A stretch of DNA of 64,000 nt from Brugia malayi (taxonomy: Eukaryota; Nematoda; Chromadorea; Rhabditida; Onchocercidae), in NCBI RefSeq assembly GCF_000002995.4, contig NW_025062477.1, forward strand, positions 5,676,649 through 5,740,648, written 5' to 3'. Positions within the stretch are counted from its first letter, which is position 1, and each line of letters begins with the position of its first letter. The position numbers and the translations under genes were made by a program. Of the stretch, positions 39,330-54,300 are shown piece after piece. The notes beneath the pieces were generated by a model. That model ran no database searches, was not told where the DNA came from, and was given only the letters and a program-made list of their open reading frames with translations.

Positions 39330-42300
39330 GTTTTGTTTTCATTGCCTTTTTTTAAAAAATTTTCGATAAAAAATAAAGCTATGAAGTAAATTAGTGAAAT
39401 ATAGAGTGAGGAAAAAAGATCGTAAGGAATTAATGGGTGTTGCTTTATCTCATTGATGTTTTATTTGCTACTAATAGTATTAATAGCGAAATATAGATGA
39501 AACATCTGTTCAAAGTTGGAAGAGGAAAAGATGAGCGAGAATATTGAATTAGCAAAGAATGCTTTTGTTTCAAAATTTTATAACTAACGAATCAATATTT
39601 GCAGGGAAAAAAGAAAAGCCGAATATTTTACCACCCTTAAAACGACGTGGTACTGAGATAAAACGAGAAAGGCATCGAGCATCTGGTAATTCTACAAATA
39701 TTTTTGATAGTTTACTGAATATAAACTGTAATTATTACTATGAAAATTTACAAAGAAAAAAGTTTTCGATTGACAATTTAACTCCTTAAATCTTTTACCT
39801 GATATACAATGATTTTTGAGTCTAAAATCATATGTAGTTGAAATTTGCGATTATTCAAGAGTTCGTAATAATTTTCGAAATTCTAGTTTTATTAAAAAAA
39901 AAAAAAAAAAAGGAAAAGAAAAGATGAAATTGAAATCGGATTTGCTTTCACAAAATTGTTGTACAGATAGCAGTTCCGAAGATGATAGCATGTTTGGTAG
40001 TACTGATCGTAGCAAAGGTACATCATCAACGTTATCATTAAATGAACAACGAAAGAAAAATTTAGCTAATGGCTCACAAAAGCCAGGTAGAGCTTTTGAT
40101 ATCAATTTTTTTTCTTCCCATTATTTATATTTATAAATAACTGGAGGAGTAAGTTAAATTTTAAAGATTTTTTCTAAACCATAATTAATTTGATGACACC
40201 ATTGTCAAATATTGTCAAATTTTGAGAGTAATAACAGTGATGAAAATTTTGGCTTATATTTTTCAAGTAAGGGATCAATTTTTTGAATTCCGAATTTTAG
40301 ATGCTTCATCTCCACCTCCTGATATTACAGCAACTGCTTTGGCAAACGATGCTGTAATACGAAAGGTATTTCAGGATCGGAGAAAACAAGTAATATTTAT
40401 GCGTCAAATAGTGCATTACTAGTTTGATTTTTTTTTTTTTTTTTCAGTTATTTTTATTGTCTCTGAAATGTCTGAAATAAGACTGCCCTACTATTGCATA
40501 ATATAATTTTTGTTTCTATTACTTCTAGTAAATTTCCATCCATGTAATTCATTGTAGATTTAAACAATTTTATCATATTTATATATTTGTTTTCTTTCTT
40601 CAATATTTTGAGAGAGTATAGGATAACTAGAGAGTATAGCACACTTCAAATAGTTTGCCATAATTATCTATATATTAACTTCAAGTAAATTATTGATGCA
40701 AAAGTGTTCTTTGTTTTTAGGTGATAATTTTCAGGATAGGAATATTATAAGTGAAAATGAGCGGAATGCTATGAAGAAAGTGGCAGATGCTGATGAAACC
40801 GTATTGAAGACTGATATCATTTATGCAAATGACGTTGCAGGAAATGATATAGCTATAACAAATATAACTAACCAAGATTATCAAAACGCAGTTGTGCGTA
40901 AGTTAATTTAACATCTCTTATAAGATGGTTCATTTACTACTTCTAACGTTGATAGCATTTTAGCAAGCATAGAATTATATTCATTTTGCTTTTTGACTGA
41001 CAAATGATTTAAAACTTTGTAACTTTTTGAAATCAATCAAATCTTTTAAATTCATATATAAGCTGATGCTATATAATTGCTATGCAGTTTTATTATCACT
41101 GTTTTTCTGTAATGCACTGATTTAACTAATAGTTTTTATGTTATGTTATATGCTTTCTTTAATTCGAATAATTTCTTTTCAATTTAGTTTCCTCGTTGTC
41201 AGCACTGAAACCGGTCAGAGTTTCGTTGAAAATTCAACAATTAGTGCATTCATTGCAAGTAAGTTAGTTTGTGTTTTCATTTCATTTTTCTTGTTTAATT
41301 AATAATTTCATATACTTTAACTTATGAATAGAAAAAAGAAATAAAGGAGAAAAATAGGATGGGAAAGGGATGAATAATCGTTACAAATTTTATTTGTAAA
41401 CTTCTGTTTCTCAACTTATTTGCTCAATCATTTTAGTCAGTTTTGTTGCGCTTTGTTGAATTATCAAATTTGATTAACTTTTTTCTAAAAATCATTTGTA
41501 ATGCATCAAATTTGATTGGAATACTAAATTGTGTTTATCAATTTTATCGATCATTGCTTTGATATTACATTTCATATTTTTTAGCAGAAAATTACTTATT
41601 TAATACTCTTAAAAAGCTTTATTTTCTTATTTATAGCAAGTTAACATTTAGGAGAAGAACCAGCATTATACTTATTGGTTTTGAAGTTTAAAAACTTAGT
41701 TATTATCAACCAAATTTAACGCCAAATAGAATAAGATTATAAAACATGGCTGAACATTTATCTGTTGTTTTTCCTTACTTATTTCAACTTAGTAAGTAAA
41801 TTATTGCAAAGGTATATTTCCTATTTACATAAAGTAGAATTCTTCACCTAATATACTTTTTTCGGACATATAAAATGCTTAGAATTTGTAAAATTTTTGT
41901 GTTAGAAACTTTTAATGAAGAAGAGCTTTAATTTTACGCTGCAAATTTTAGTATTACTAATGAAATGAAATTGTTCTAAGTTTTCTTTTTCTCATATTAA
42001 TATTACAGTGTAATATTTAGGAATAATTTATCATTAGGAAAATTTTCACAGCACATCATTTTATTTCTTTACAATCAAACATACTATGGTTTAATGATTA
42101 ATGACTGATCTACGACCATAAATATGGTTTTCAATAATTTCATCTATTATTATATCTAAATAATCTAAAGCATTTTTATTAGAATGGAAATTTTTTATTA
42201 AAACTTTTTATTTATCATTTCTTAGCGATTTATTATCAGTCAACGTTTATTTCTATGATTTCTTCATCTTTTCCATGATTTTCATTCATTCTTATGGTTT

Positions 42301-45300
42301 TCCCAAAATTTCATTACCCTTAAATTGATTGCTATATTTTTATTTTAGCACAGCTCCTATATTCTTCTTAATTTTTATAAAATGCCTTCATTAACTGTTG
42401 CGACCGAGAAATTAATAATCTTGTGGACTGTTTTTTCCTAAGATTTCAATTGATGTACAATTACTGATAACAGCATAATTTAAAATTAATCATATATGTT
42501 ACATTTTGTTATCCTTTTTCACATACTAATGTACTGATTTTTATTATTTAAATTTATTCGATTTATAATACCAAGGAAAAATTGGTAAATATGTGTATCC
42601 GAATTCTTTCCAGTCTATTCATTATAACATATTTTGAAAGCAAATCATAGCTCTGATAACCAAAAGTTCTCATCCATCCATCATCTCTTATCATATGTGA
42701 TTATATACCGTGATGGTTTGTTTTATTTTCTCACGATCTTAATTTTTTTTTTTTTTAATTTGAAAAGAATAAAATTTTATATCTTATCATTTTAATAAAT
42801 TCTTGAAAGGATATCACAAATATCATATAATACATTTATCAATTTGCTGTTTATCCACTAAATCTGCTTCATTAAATCTATTTATCAATTAATCTATATA
42901 TGTATATATTTATTTATTTTATTTGTTACATACATATTTATTCATTTATTCATTCACTCATTAAAATTTATTAGAATTTTCAACTTTTTTATTACTCAAA
43001 AATGTTGTAAGCTTTGCTATTTTGTCATAAAATTGAGAAATAATTTTATTTTATATTTTATAAATCAAATATCATTACAAAATTAGTGTAACAAATAATA
43101 TCAATTTTTATGTGTTACTAAAATAAATTGATAAATGCTATTTGTAATAAATAAATTATAGAAAAAATACGATCAATAATTTTGTTATTGTTATATTTGT
43201 TAGCTAAATTATTTAGAGCAAAGAATGAAGAATTACAATTTACACTTGATTTTCATTTTCTTCTTTTTTATTTTTTGTTTTGTTTTGGTTTTTATTTTTA
43301 CGTTTTCTTTTTTCCTACTTTGTTTTGCCTTTCTTTTTTCTTAAAATTATATTTTTATTTGTCACACTTATTTTTTCTTTGCTCAATTTTTTTTTTCTTT
43401 TTGATTTTATTAATTAACATGAAGATGACATATTGTATTTTAATCTATGGAATACATCTCTATTGAAATCTTTGAAAATAAATACATTGTAATTTAAATG
43501 TACTATGATGTGAATTAGTTTAATCACTTCAACATTGTAAATAATCATTAATTATTTTGTGATTTTCATCTCTTATTTTCAAACATACGCATACATATAT
43601 ATAAGAAAAAAAGGAAAAAAAGATTTTTTAAAAGAAAGTTTTTTTTTTTTTGCTTTTGGAAGAAGAAAAAAGGAAGTGCAAGATGATGTGAAAGTGGAAA
43701 AATAATTATATCAATCTGTAACTTTTTTTTTTTAATTAGCTCTAAATCTTTAAATACATTTAAATTCTTAATTTATGCCATTTTTCTTTTTATTATTATA
43801 TGACTAATACTTTTCTCATCAGTTATTTTTCTTTTTCTTTTCCCTTTTTTTTGTCTTTACTCAATCTTAAAACATTTGAATTGTTGTTACACCGTGTAAA
43901 TTTATCTTAATGCATTTCAAAAAAGCTAGTCATTTTGCATTAGCTTCAATCATCAATTCATCTTAAATTATTGATTTTGAAATTAGATGACATAAAATGT
44001 TTCACATGATACAATCCTATCTGATATCTTTTCATTTCTAACAACGCTCTCCTCAATTTTTTCTCAAATTTAATTTATTATTTTATTACTATTAATCAGT
44101 ATGTCTTTACTACTGATGAATATTTTTCATCCACAACAATCATCATTACTTCATACGCAGTCCAATCATCCGTTACACTTCACGTATCAGCTATCATCAT
44201 CACGTAATATCACATCGAAATTTGTAGCTAAAATTTCGAAAAAAGCACATGAAGCTAGTAATATTCGAACAAATCTTCGTCATAAATTGGAGTCACATGA
44301 TATTAGTAAAAGATCGAAACGATTTGGCATATGTAATATTTGGAAGAGAAAATTTTCATCGTTATTAAATGAAAATGATATTATTAAATTTAACACTGTT
44401 AATATATTGCTACAAAATTCCATTGCAACAGTAATGCTTCCTATAATGATATTGCAACATTTCTCTGAAAGAGATATGATGACGAATAATTGTAATAAGG
44501 TGTCAAGTGATTATCGTAATTATAATCATAATCATCATCATGCTATCAATGAATCAATAAGTAGTTGTCTGAATGATGGGAGTAAAATTGATGTTGCTAC
44601 TGAAACAAAACCTGGATTATTTATTGTTCAAAATGCTACTACCAATTCATTATTCTCAAAATCTTATCATCTATCAATGAATAATACTGCTACATGTCGA
44701 TTATCTAGTGATGCTACTACTAATTTAACATCAGCAGAATCTTTAAATGAAACATTTGAAGCTGTATTGGAATCATTACGACGTTCATTGAAAAAGCATC
44801 GTCCTCGAAATACATCATTTGAACGAACTTTATTAACACAAGGATTTTCAATTGCTGTCAAAAAATTTAATCCATTACATGCTTATAAAAAGTTATCATT
44901 GAAACGTTTCAAAGATGAGCGTAATTTTGTGGAACAGAAGTTAAATACATTTATAAGAATTTCGGATTTGGGTTTGGGTCGAAAATTCATCAAAGTATCT
45001 GATCTAAAATGTTGCAATTATTTCTATCAATTGCATATAATACATGAATGCCGATTAATGGGTTTACAGAGACCAAAGAAAAAACCTTTGCATGAATACT
45101 ACAATGATGATGATGCGGAATTAGAAGGTTATTCTTTCTAAAAAAATAAAAAATTTCATTTTCAATTATTTTAATTAACGTGAGGAAATGAAATTATGTT
45201 AGAAAATTTAATTACCAGAAATTTCAAAATACGTTCCTTTAATTTTTTTTTTTATAGAAAGGATTTTTCTGAAAATTTACATCCTGAATTACGAATGAAA

Positions 45301-48300
45301 TTACAGCATTAGCTAGGGTTGTTGATCCGTTAGCACCACGTCCGGAAGGTTCTATAATCTGTCCAGCACGTGGTGATCATGCGTCCGTATCTACAAGTTT
45401 ACCACGTTCTATTGATTCCGCATTGCATAAGTATGGTACATCACAACCAAGAATGGTAGCTGCTGTTGTACTGGATCATTCTGCTCGACCGGCGTACTCA
45501 CTTACTTATGGTATGTGTTTACTGGTGCAATTACTTTAGTATAAAAGAAGTATTTGGGATATCTCAAAAAAGAAAATAAAATGAAAGTGACACTAATGTG
45601 TAATATTATTTATCTTACATTTGTGTTATCGTTATGTTTCAATAATTATTATTTATTTTGTGAGATTGTCTTTAATGAGTTTTTTTTTTTCAACTTTTAG
45701 GTAAACTTCTAAATCGTGCTACAAAAGTTGCTCATATGTTGTTAACCAAGCTTATTCCTGGCGTAGTTGGCAAGGAAAAGGTTCAATTATGTAAAAGTGG
45801 TGATCGAGTAGCTTTGGTAAGTGTTTTTAATTAATAGTCATTGATATTGTACTGATTTGTTTTAAATTTGAAATTTATATGTATTTCTAAATGAGTTTAT
45901 GAATAAATTCATAAAACATATTGTTAAGTGGAATAATTTTACAATGCATTTCAATTTTCGAAACATTGAAATTTTGCTTTTTTCTACAAATATATGCGGT
46001 ATGATGACTGCGACAATTTAACACATAACTGAATATGTCACAGTTTATTTTAGTCTTAAAATTTGATTAAATTTATGATTTTCTTTTTTATCAGGTTTAT
46101 CCGAATACGGAACCTCTTTCATTTTTGGTTGCTTTCTACGGGTGTATTCTTGCTGGAATCATTCCAGTACCAGTTGAAGTGCCGCTTACTAAACGGGTAT
46201 TTTTTTTTTTTTGTTGAGTAAACAAACAATTTTACTTATTGTTAGCTATTTGACTAAGTAGCAGTTAGTCTATTTGACTAGTATTTTTAAATGTGTTTGT
46301 TCTCACTTTTATTGGAACTATACTTTTAATGTAGTAACCTATGAAATATACGTTTACTTATTTCAGGATGCGGGTATCCAGCAACTTGGCTTTTTGCTTG
46401 GAAGTTGTGGTGTGAAGGTAGCTCTTACATCTGATGCATGTTATAAGGGTTTACCGAAACGTTCATCAAACAATCAAAGCTATCCTAATTCGAATGTTTC
46501 ATTATTACCTGGCAGTGAAATTATTGATTTCAAGGGATGGCCACGGCTTGTTTGGCTTACAACTGAACATTTGGTAAGTTTGGTAGAATTTATTTAAGAC
46601 CATCACATAACTACTTAAAAATTTTAATTATGCATTATTTCCGCTGCTTTCCAATCCTAGTAATATGCTTTATTGAATTTTTAACAAATTATCATTGGAT
46701 AATTACTGATGTAAATGAATTATTGTTTGAAAATACTACTCTGTGAGTGCCACATTTTATAAGAAGTTAAATTGTGCATTATCTTTTTAGATTTACAGAT
46801 GTTTAGTTATCATATGAAAATAGTAATATCTTCAGTTTGTATTTGTATTGAAAAGCGAGAATAATCAAGTTCTTAGATATGGCAAATTTTACGTTTTTAA
46901 CATTATCGGTCATTTCTTTCATAGCTTCTGTTTGTTTTATTGAATACCTAACACGAGTTTTGGCGTTTTGAAGAATTTTACACACCAGTGATTATTACTT
47001 GAAACTGGCAATTAATTTTTTAAATTCAAGAACTATTTGTTATGTGCTGGATTAAAATACTTATTAAGGTTACGAATCGACTGATGACTTACTGAGAAGT
47101 TAAAAAGAAGGTGTTAATTCATTCATTTTAAGTTAGGCATAGTTTTTTTGATTTAACTTACATTGATTGTGTAATTGGTTGCTTTAAAATACTTTAAAAC
47201 TTATCTTCATTTCCCATGATTAGTTCTATATAATACTATCATTGCATGCGCTAAATTTATAGAATAAGCCGCCAAGAGATTGGTCAGTACCGCCACGGGT
47301 TACGGATGATTCTGTTGCATATATTGAATATACAACAGATAAGGAAGGTAGTGTAAAAGGTGTATGCATAACTCGACAGGCTTTACTTTCACATTGCAGG
47401 TATGTTAACCGGAATTATATGGCATAAATGAATGTTTATTTTTCGGGTTACATTTTCATGCTTCATCCATTATGCATTCCAGTTTAACTGAAGTATTTCA
47501 GGTCTTTAACAATAGCAATGAATTATTCAGAATCAGATACATTGGTATCAGTTCTTGATTTCAAACGTGAAGCAGGCTTATGGCATTCAATTTTAGCGGT
47601 ACAATTCATTTATTAGTTTTTATTCTATAACTTTCTTTTTCTTCTTCTCGTCAGTTATTAGTAACTTGATTGCTTTACTCATTTAAAATATATGATCAAT
47701 TTCAAATCTTTTGTATATTATATGAAATAGTTAATTTCAGAGTGTTTTTTCCGGTTTACGTGTTATTTTTGTTCCATATTCATTGATGAAAATCAATCCG
47801 GCATCATGGATGTTGATGGTCACAAAATATCAAGGTAAAAAAAAAAAAATACTTTTTCTTTTGTTAGGAAAAAATAAAAGAATTAGCTTTTATGCAGTTA
47901 AATCTTTTTAATTCATATTTTATTTCATTAGAAATATTTAGAAAAGAAAATTGACACCAATTAAGTTTACTTTTATATAATTTTATTTATATTTATGTCT
48001 TATCATTTCTCGTTTTTATAAGCAATCACGAAAATTCATTAAACATGATTAATTAATGCTATATGGTTTTTATTTTGCTTTAGCAAAAACAGCTTTGGTG
48101 AAATCACGTGATTTGCATTGGGGCTTGTTGGCAACTCGTGATCATAAAGAAATCAATTTATCATCGTTACGTTCAATCCTAGTAGCCGATGGAGCAAATC
48201 CATGGTCTTTATCATCATGTGATCAGTTTGCTTCCGTTTTCCAATCACGTGGCTTAAAACCTGATGCAGTTTGCCCGTGTGCAGGTTCTTCTGAAACTGG

Positions 48301-51300
48301 TACAGTATCACTACGAAGGTTTGCTTTGTTACATCGATTAATATACAAAAGATTTGAAATTGATCATATGTTTTAAATAAGCAAAGGTATGTTATAAATA
48401 TGCTAATGAATATATTTGAAAAAAGAAAAGAATTAGCATAGGTACTTTATAATGCAACTTATCATTTTACTTGTTAGTTAGCCTTTTTACAAGCGTTTTG
48501 ATGCAATTATATTTCATAGTAATATATGTCTAATATGAATAAATTTGACAGATTTACTTATATATCGTCTAAAGGTGACATTTTTGGTTTCTGTTGTAGA
48601 CCTTATACAGAGGGAAGTGTTCATAATTCTGGTCGAGGTGTTCTGTCGATGTCTGCTTTAAGTCATTCGGTAGTCCGTGTGGATCAAGAAAATTCATTAA
48701 CATCATTAACATTGCAGGTAAAAATAAACCTATTTAAATTTTATTTATTAGTCTTAATGCTGAATAGTTATTAAGAATATAAATTTTAAATTCTAGGATG
48801 CTGGTCAAGTTATTACTGGTGGTGTTGTTGTTGTTGTTAAACTTTCTGGACCACCACGATTATGTATGACTGATGAAGTTGGTGAAATTTGTTTGTATGC
48901 ACACAGCACAGGTTCTGCTTATTGGGGTTTGGATGGTTTATCAGCTAATATTTTTAAGGTTAAACAGATTTTTTGATTTTCTTTTTGTTAATCTAAAGTA
49001 TGGATGAATTATCATCAAGCTAATTTTCACTTTTCTAAAGTTATTTTAAATGATATGCCAAATTCCATTTTTTTTCCCTAATATTTTTTACTGATAATAT
49101 TTATATTAGTTCGCATTATCGGACTGATGACTGATTTTGTACTTTTCTTTTTTTTTGCTTTGAAAGAATTTTTGTTATAGGTGGAACCCTTGGGTAACGA
49201 TGACAAGCCATTGGGACCAGTGCCGTATGTTCGCAGCGGTTTGCTAGGATTTCTTGGACCGGTAATGTATTTTTTGTAAACTCGTTTGATGGTTCATTTA
49301 TTTGTTGCAGTAGTATTAAATTTTCACTCAAATACTGAAGCTTTAAATTTTAGAACGGTTTGATTTTTGTGGTAGGTAATCGTAATTCACAAATGTATGT
49401 ATCCGGTCGACAACATGGTGCTGATGATCTAATTGCTACAGCACTGGCTGTTGAACCAATGAAATTTATTTATCGCGGTGTGTTATTTGAATTTTTTTCA
49501 ATATGAATTTGAAATCAAATTTAAATTAATTCTTCATGTCTTTAAAAATGCCTTATTGTCATGTATCAAAATATGTGAGGGAAGCTTATCAGCATTTAGT
49601 GAAATAAAAACAGCATATAAGCATTGATATTAGTTGTAAGAAAAATTATAATATTTGATATTTAATTAAAAGTAATTGTTGCTTGCAGGTAGGATTGCTG
49701 TATTTTCTGTGAATGTTCTCCGCGATGAACGAATATGCATCATAGCTGAGCAGAAACCTGGCGTATCTGAGGAAGATTCTTTTAGTGTAATGTATTTTAT
49801 TACTTTTCTTTAAGAAACTGTTGGCATTTATTTGGATTTCAAAATAAATTTTGGGTAATATTACTTGATAGATAGAGTTATAATATAATGGGTATATTTT
49901 CAGATTTTTCAACTATTGTTAGAATTATGAGAGCGATAAATAATTAGACTACATATTTTATTTATTATAAAAAAAAGATACAGTTTTTTTTTTTTTTTTT
50001 TCATCTATCTTGCGCTATGCTTATTTTGAATTATCTTAAATCTAATTTCAGTGGATGAGTCGCGTACTGCAAGCAATAGATAGCATTCACCAAGTGGGCA
50101 TTTACTGTTTGGCTCTTGTACCATCCAATCAGCTACCAAAAGTAAATTTTTGAAAAATTTCTTTTGTAGGATGCTTCACACAATTGTTATCAAATACATA
50201 AGTAAATTATTCTTTATTCCTGAACAGGATTTAGCACTCTACTGAGTGATATTAGTTACTTTTTCTTCACGAGCATATAAAATGTTGTAATTAATTTCAA
50301 AATCTTTTGAATATTATAATTTATATTCTGTAAACCAAACATCGAGGCATAACTAGAACTGTGTTAGATTTTTTCAAAAAAAAAAAAATTGTTGAGAATG
50401 AAATCTCGAAATATTTCAGACACCATTAGGTGGTATCCATGTGTCGGAAACACGGCAACGATTTATTGACGGTGTTTTGCATCCAACAACGCTTCTGATG
50501 TGTCCCCATACCTGTGTAATAAATTTACCGAAACCTCGCGAGCAACAATCAGATGTTGGACCAGCAGCTATGTTTGTTGGTAATATTGTTCAAGGTGTAC
50601 GAATTGCTGCTGCTAAAGGGAGACAAATTAGTGCCGATGATGAAAAGGTTTGTTAATGTTTTGAAATCTGTTAATGTTACTTGTGTCAATTTTTAAGTTT
50701 CATTTTTTAATGAATAGCTAATAATACGTTACAGTTTTATTTGCTTGAATTATAATATATAGTATAATGTATTATTATAATATAGTTAAAAATTATAACA
50801 ATTTAAAAATTTCGACTGTTTTGTGTTGATAATTATATTTCTCAGCAAAGTTTACAGTTTTTGTATGCACAGTATGGTTATTACAGGTGACTAGTTTGAT
50901 GGAAGTCTTACGTCAACGTTCACAAACATCTCCTGATCACATATTGTTTACACTAATGAATTCACGTGGAACGGAGATAGAAAGTATAACTTGTGCACAA
51001 TTGTTAAAAAGAGCAGAACGGATTGGTTCGATGTTAACTGATAAGGGAAGATTAAATCCAGGCGAACATGTTGCTTTGATTTTTCCACCTGGGATTGATT
51101 TGATTGCAGCATTTTATGGATGTCAAGCAGCAGGTGCGTTGATACTAATAATTTTATGTCAAAATTACTTAAGTTAGTTGTGATCTTTGACTCAATATGA
51201 AAGTATGAAATTCGGTCTCTGTACGAACTCTTTGGTATCGATGCTAAAATCCAGTGCTTGTCAAGTTATAAATTTAGTTATGATTTCAATAAGAAATTTG

Positions 51301-54300
51301 AAAATAATCGATCTTGCATAAGCATACAGTTTGGCGGAATGTTTTATCGGTCAGTTTTATGAGTTTCTTTTCAGAATTTGATATCAAGTTGTGACCACTA
51401 TGTAGTAGTAACTTCATTGCTGGAATATATTACTCACTAGTGACAAAACTATTAAAAGTTTCATTTCCTAATGTCGTGATGATTTCCAATGCGCAGTGAA
51501 GTGTTTTAATTAGTATTAAATAAGTTGCATTAAAGGATTGGTACCCGTTTGTATACGACCACCACATCCACATAATCTGCAAATAACTCTACCGACAGTA
51601 CGAATGATTGTAGATGTTTCAAAAGCAGTTGCAGTGATTTCGACTTCATCTTTAATTAAATTACTTAAATGCAAGGAAGCTTCTCTCAGAGTTGATGCAA
51701 AGGTAAGTTTTCTTTTGATGTCTGTTTACCTGTTTTATTAAAAAGACGTCGCGCTATAGCTCTAAATTAATCAAATGATATATGATAAATGATATGTGCA
51801 AAAAAAAAAAAAAAACACTGATATATGAGTTAGTTAAAAGAACGATATAAAGAACATTTCCAGGCATGGCCTACCATTTTAGATGTTGATGATCTTCCAT
51901 CACTTAGCAGAAAAAAATGGGAATCTGAATGTTTTGAGAGAAAATCAACTGATGTTTGTTATCTGGTAAGATAGTACTACTGTTGGAGTAGTTCATAAAT
52001 TTTTTAATTAGTTCCCATATTTTTTTATTAAGCTTATGAATTATTTTCATCATACTGCTTTGTATTTTGATCCAAATTAATCGAATTTATCACATAATGT
52101 CATTTTTGTTAATTGTAAATGAATGTTATTTGACAGTTTATGTAAAAATTTCAGGACTTCTCAGTGAGTACTACAGGACAATTAGCTGGGATCGTTGTTA
52201 GTATTGCTGGTGCTACAGCATTATGTAGGAGTTTAAAAGTAGCCTGTGAATTATATCCATCGCGACATATTACTTTGTGCCTTGATCCGTACTGCGGTCT
52301 TGGATTAACACTATGGTGTCTCTCTGGGTAACTTCATTTCCTTTAGTTATTTTCATCACTTTTTTCTCATTTCATTTGTCAAAGCGGCTAACTTGGGTGA
52401 TATGCGTTCGTCCAATTGCATTTCCCTTTACCTACTCATAATGTTAAAGTATAATTTAGATAGAATATGTAGACATTGATATAACTGTCAATTTTATCAT
52501 GACGATTATTTTTTGCTTATCTCCGTAATAATATTACTTGCAATATATTACATATTGACATCACAACATGCGTAAAAAAAATATATGATTATATAAGTTT
52601 CATTTCAGCGTTTATTCCGGTCATCACTCATTGTTAATTCCTCCAGCGGAAGTTGAGCAAAATGCTGCCTTATGGTTGACAGCAGTTTCACAACGAAAAG
52701 GTTTTTATCTCTTAGCTGTTCTTTTATACTTTTATGCATGGAACTAGATTTAAGTAAAGAAAAAATGTATTTTTATAATGGTTATATTGCGAAAAAATTT
52801 TTAAATTTAATGTTGGATAGATTGAAGAAGAAAGGAAAAACAAGATAGTTGATTATTAACACAGTAAATTTCCTTAATATATTAAAATGTAATATTTAAA
52901 TTACTTTTAGACAGTTCACGTTAGGAACGCGAGAATAGATGTAATAATTTAAAAGAAAAAGTTTTTGCTTCATTTTTATGATAATTATTAGACTTATTTT
53001 TATATTTAGTTCGTGACACGTTTTGTTCATATGGTGTAATGGAATTATGTGTCCGGGAATTAGCACCTCAAATTTCGCTTCTGAAAGAGAAAGGTGTTTC
53101 ACTTGCATGGTAAGTATGTACTTTTTTTTTTGCAATCATTCTTTAGTTTTTTAAAATTTTATCTGATGTTATTATCGTATGATTGCTCCCTGTATTCCAA
53201 GTATATCAAATAATTTAAATTAGTTTGATTTCAGTAAACTATGACCTTTTGAATCATAAACTATATTCAATTACTAACGAAGTTTTACCTTTACTATGTG
53301 TATCACAGGAAAAAATGAATCATCACATAAGTAACACATTGTTGAAAAAAATACAAAATTTCAAGTCATTAATTTGTTTACGTGAAAAAATTTTTGTTGT
53401 AGCGTGCGTACGTGTGTTGTAGTTGCGGAGGAACGACCACGAGTTGCTTTATGTGCAGCATTTTCGAAGCTTTTTGCACCTTTAGGTCTTAATTCGCGTG
53501 CAGTGTCTACATCATTCGGTTGTCGGGTATTACACTTTATGCCATTTAATTTTAGACTTTTTCAGAGACAAATGAGATTTTGATCAAAAATGGATTAAAT
53601 TATATTTCGGAAATATAGCTATCTTGTCTGCATATTTTGCTTTCTCTTTGTAGCTATTTGACAAAATTGCATTGAAATTCTTGGTTGTTCTGAAAATTTT
53701 AAGCTCCGGTATTGCTTTCGTAATGGTGATTGTTATTTTCTACTAAACACTGGAGCATTTCTATACTGGCAAATACTGGTTTTCTCTTGACCCCAGCATT
53801 TTTTCTAATTCAATGTTTTGAAAAGAAAAAAGTTTGTATATAAATTGATGCTATAGGTTAACACTGCAATTTGTATGCAAGGAGCAGCAAGTCCGGATCC
53901 GGCAACGGTATACGTTGATGCACGAGCACTACGTAATGATCGCGTAACGCTTGTTGAAAAGGGTGCACCACACAGCATAGCACTAATGGAAAGCGGAAAA
54001 GTATTCATTATTTGAAAGATATATTTTTAAAACTTGACATTTATTTGCATTCCGGTCATTTATTTTTCAGGTTATAAAAAATACTCCGTTATGGTAGTTA
54101 AAATGAAATAATTTTAGTTGTTACCTGGTGTTGAAGTGGTCATTGCAAATCCGGAAACTAGAGGTCAGTGTGCTGATTCACATTTGGGTGAAATTTGGGT
54201 TGCATGTTCACATAATGCAGTTGGTTATTTCACGTTGTACGGTGAAGAAGCATCGTTACATATTGATCACTTTAATGCAAGGTAATATTTGTATGGATAA

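Noticed and set aside
43182..43466. 94-codon Phe/Leu-rich plus-strand frame in a dip-2 intron
   Set aside because: Made of T runs, with no splice-consistent link to dip-2 and no recognisable motif.
44101..45141. Independent single-exon gene ending at the TAA at 45141
   Set aside because: Its last 19 codons before the donor are a conserved DIP2 exon with matching phase, so an alternative dip-2 first exon explains it better.
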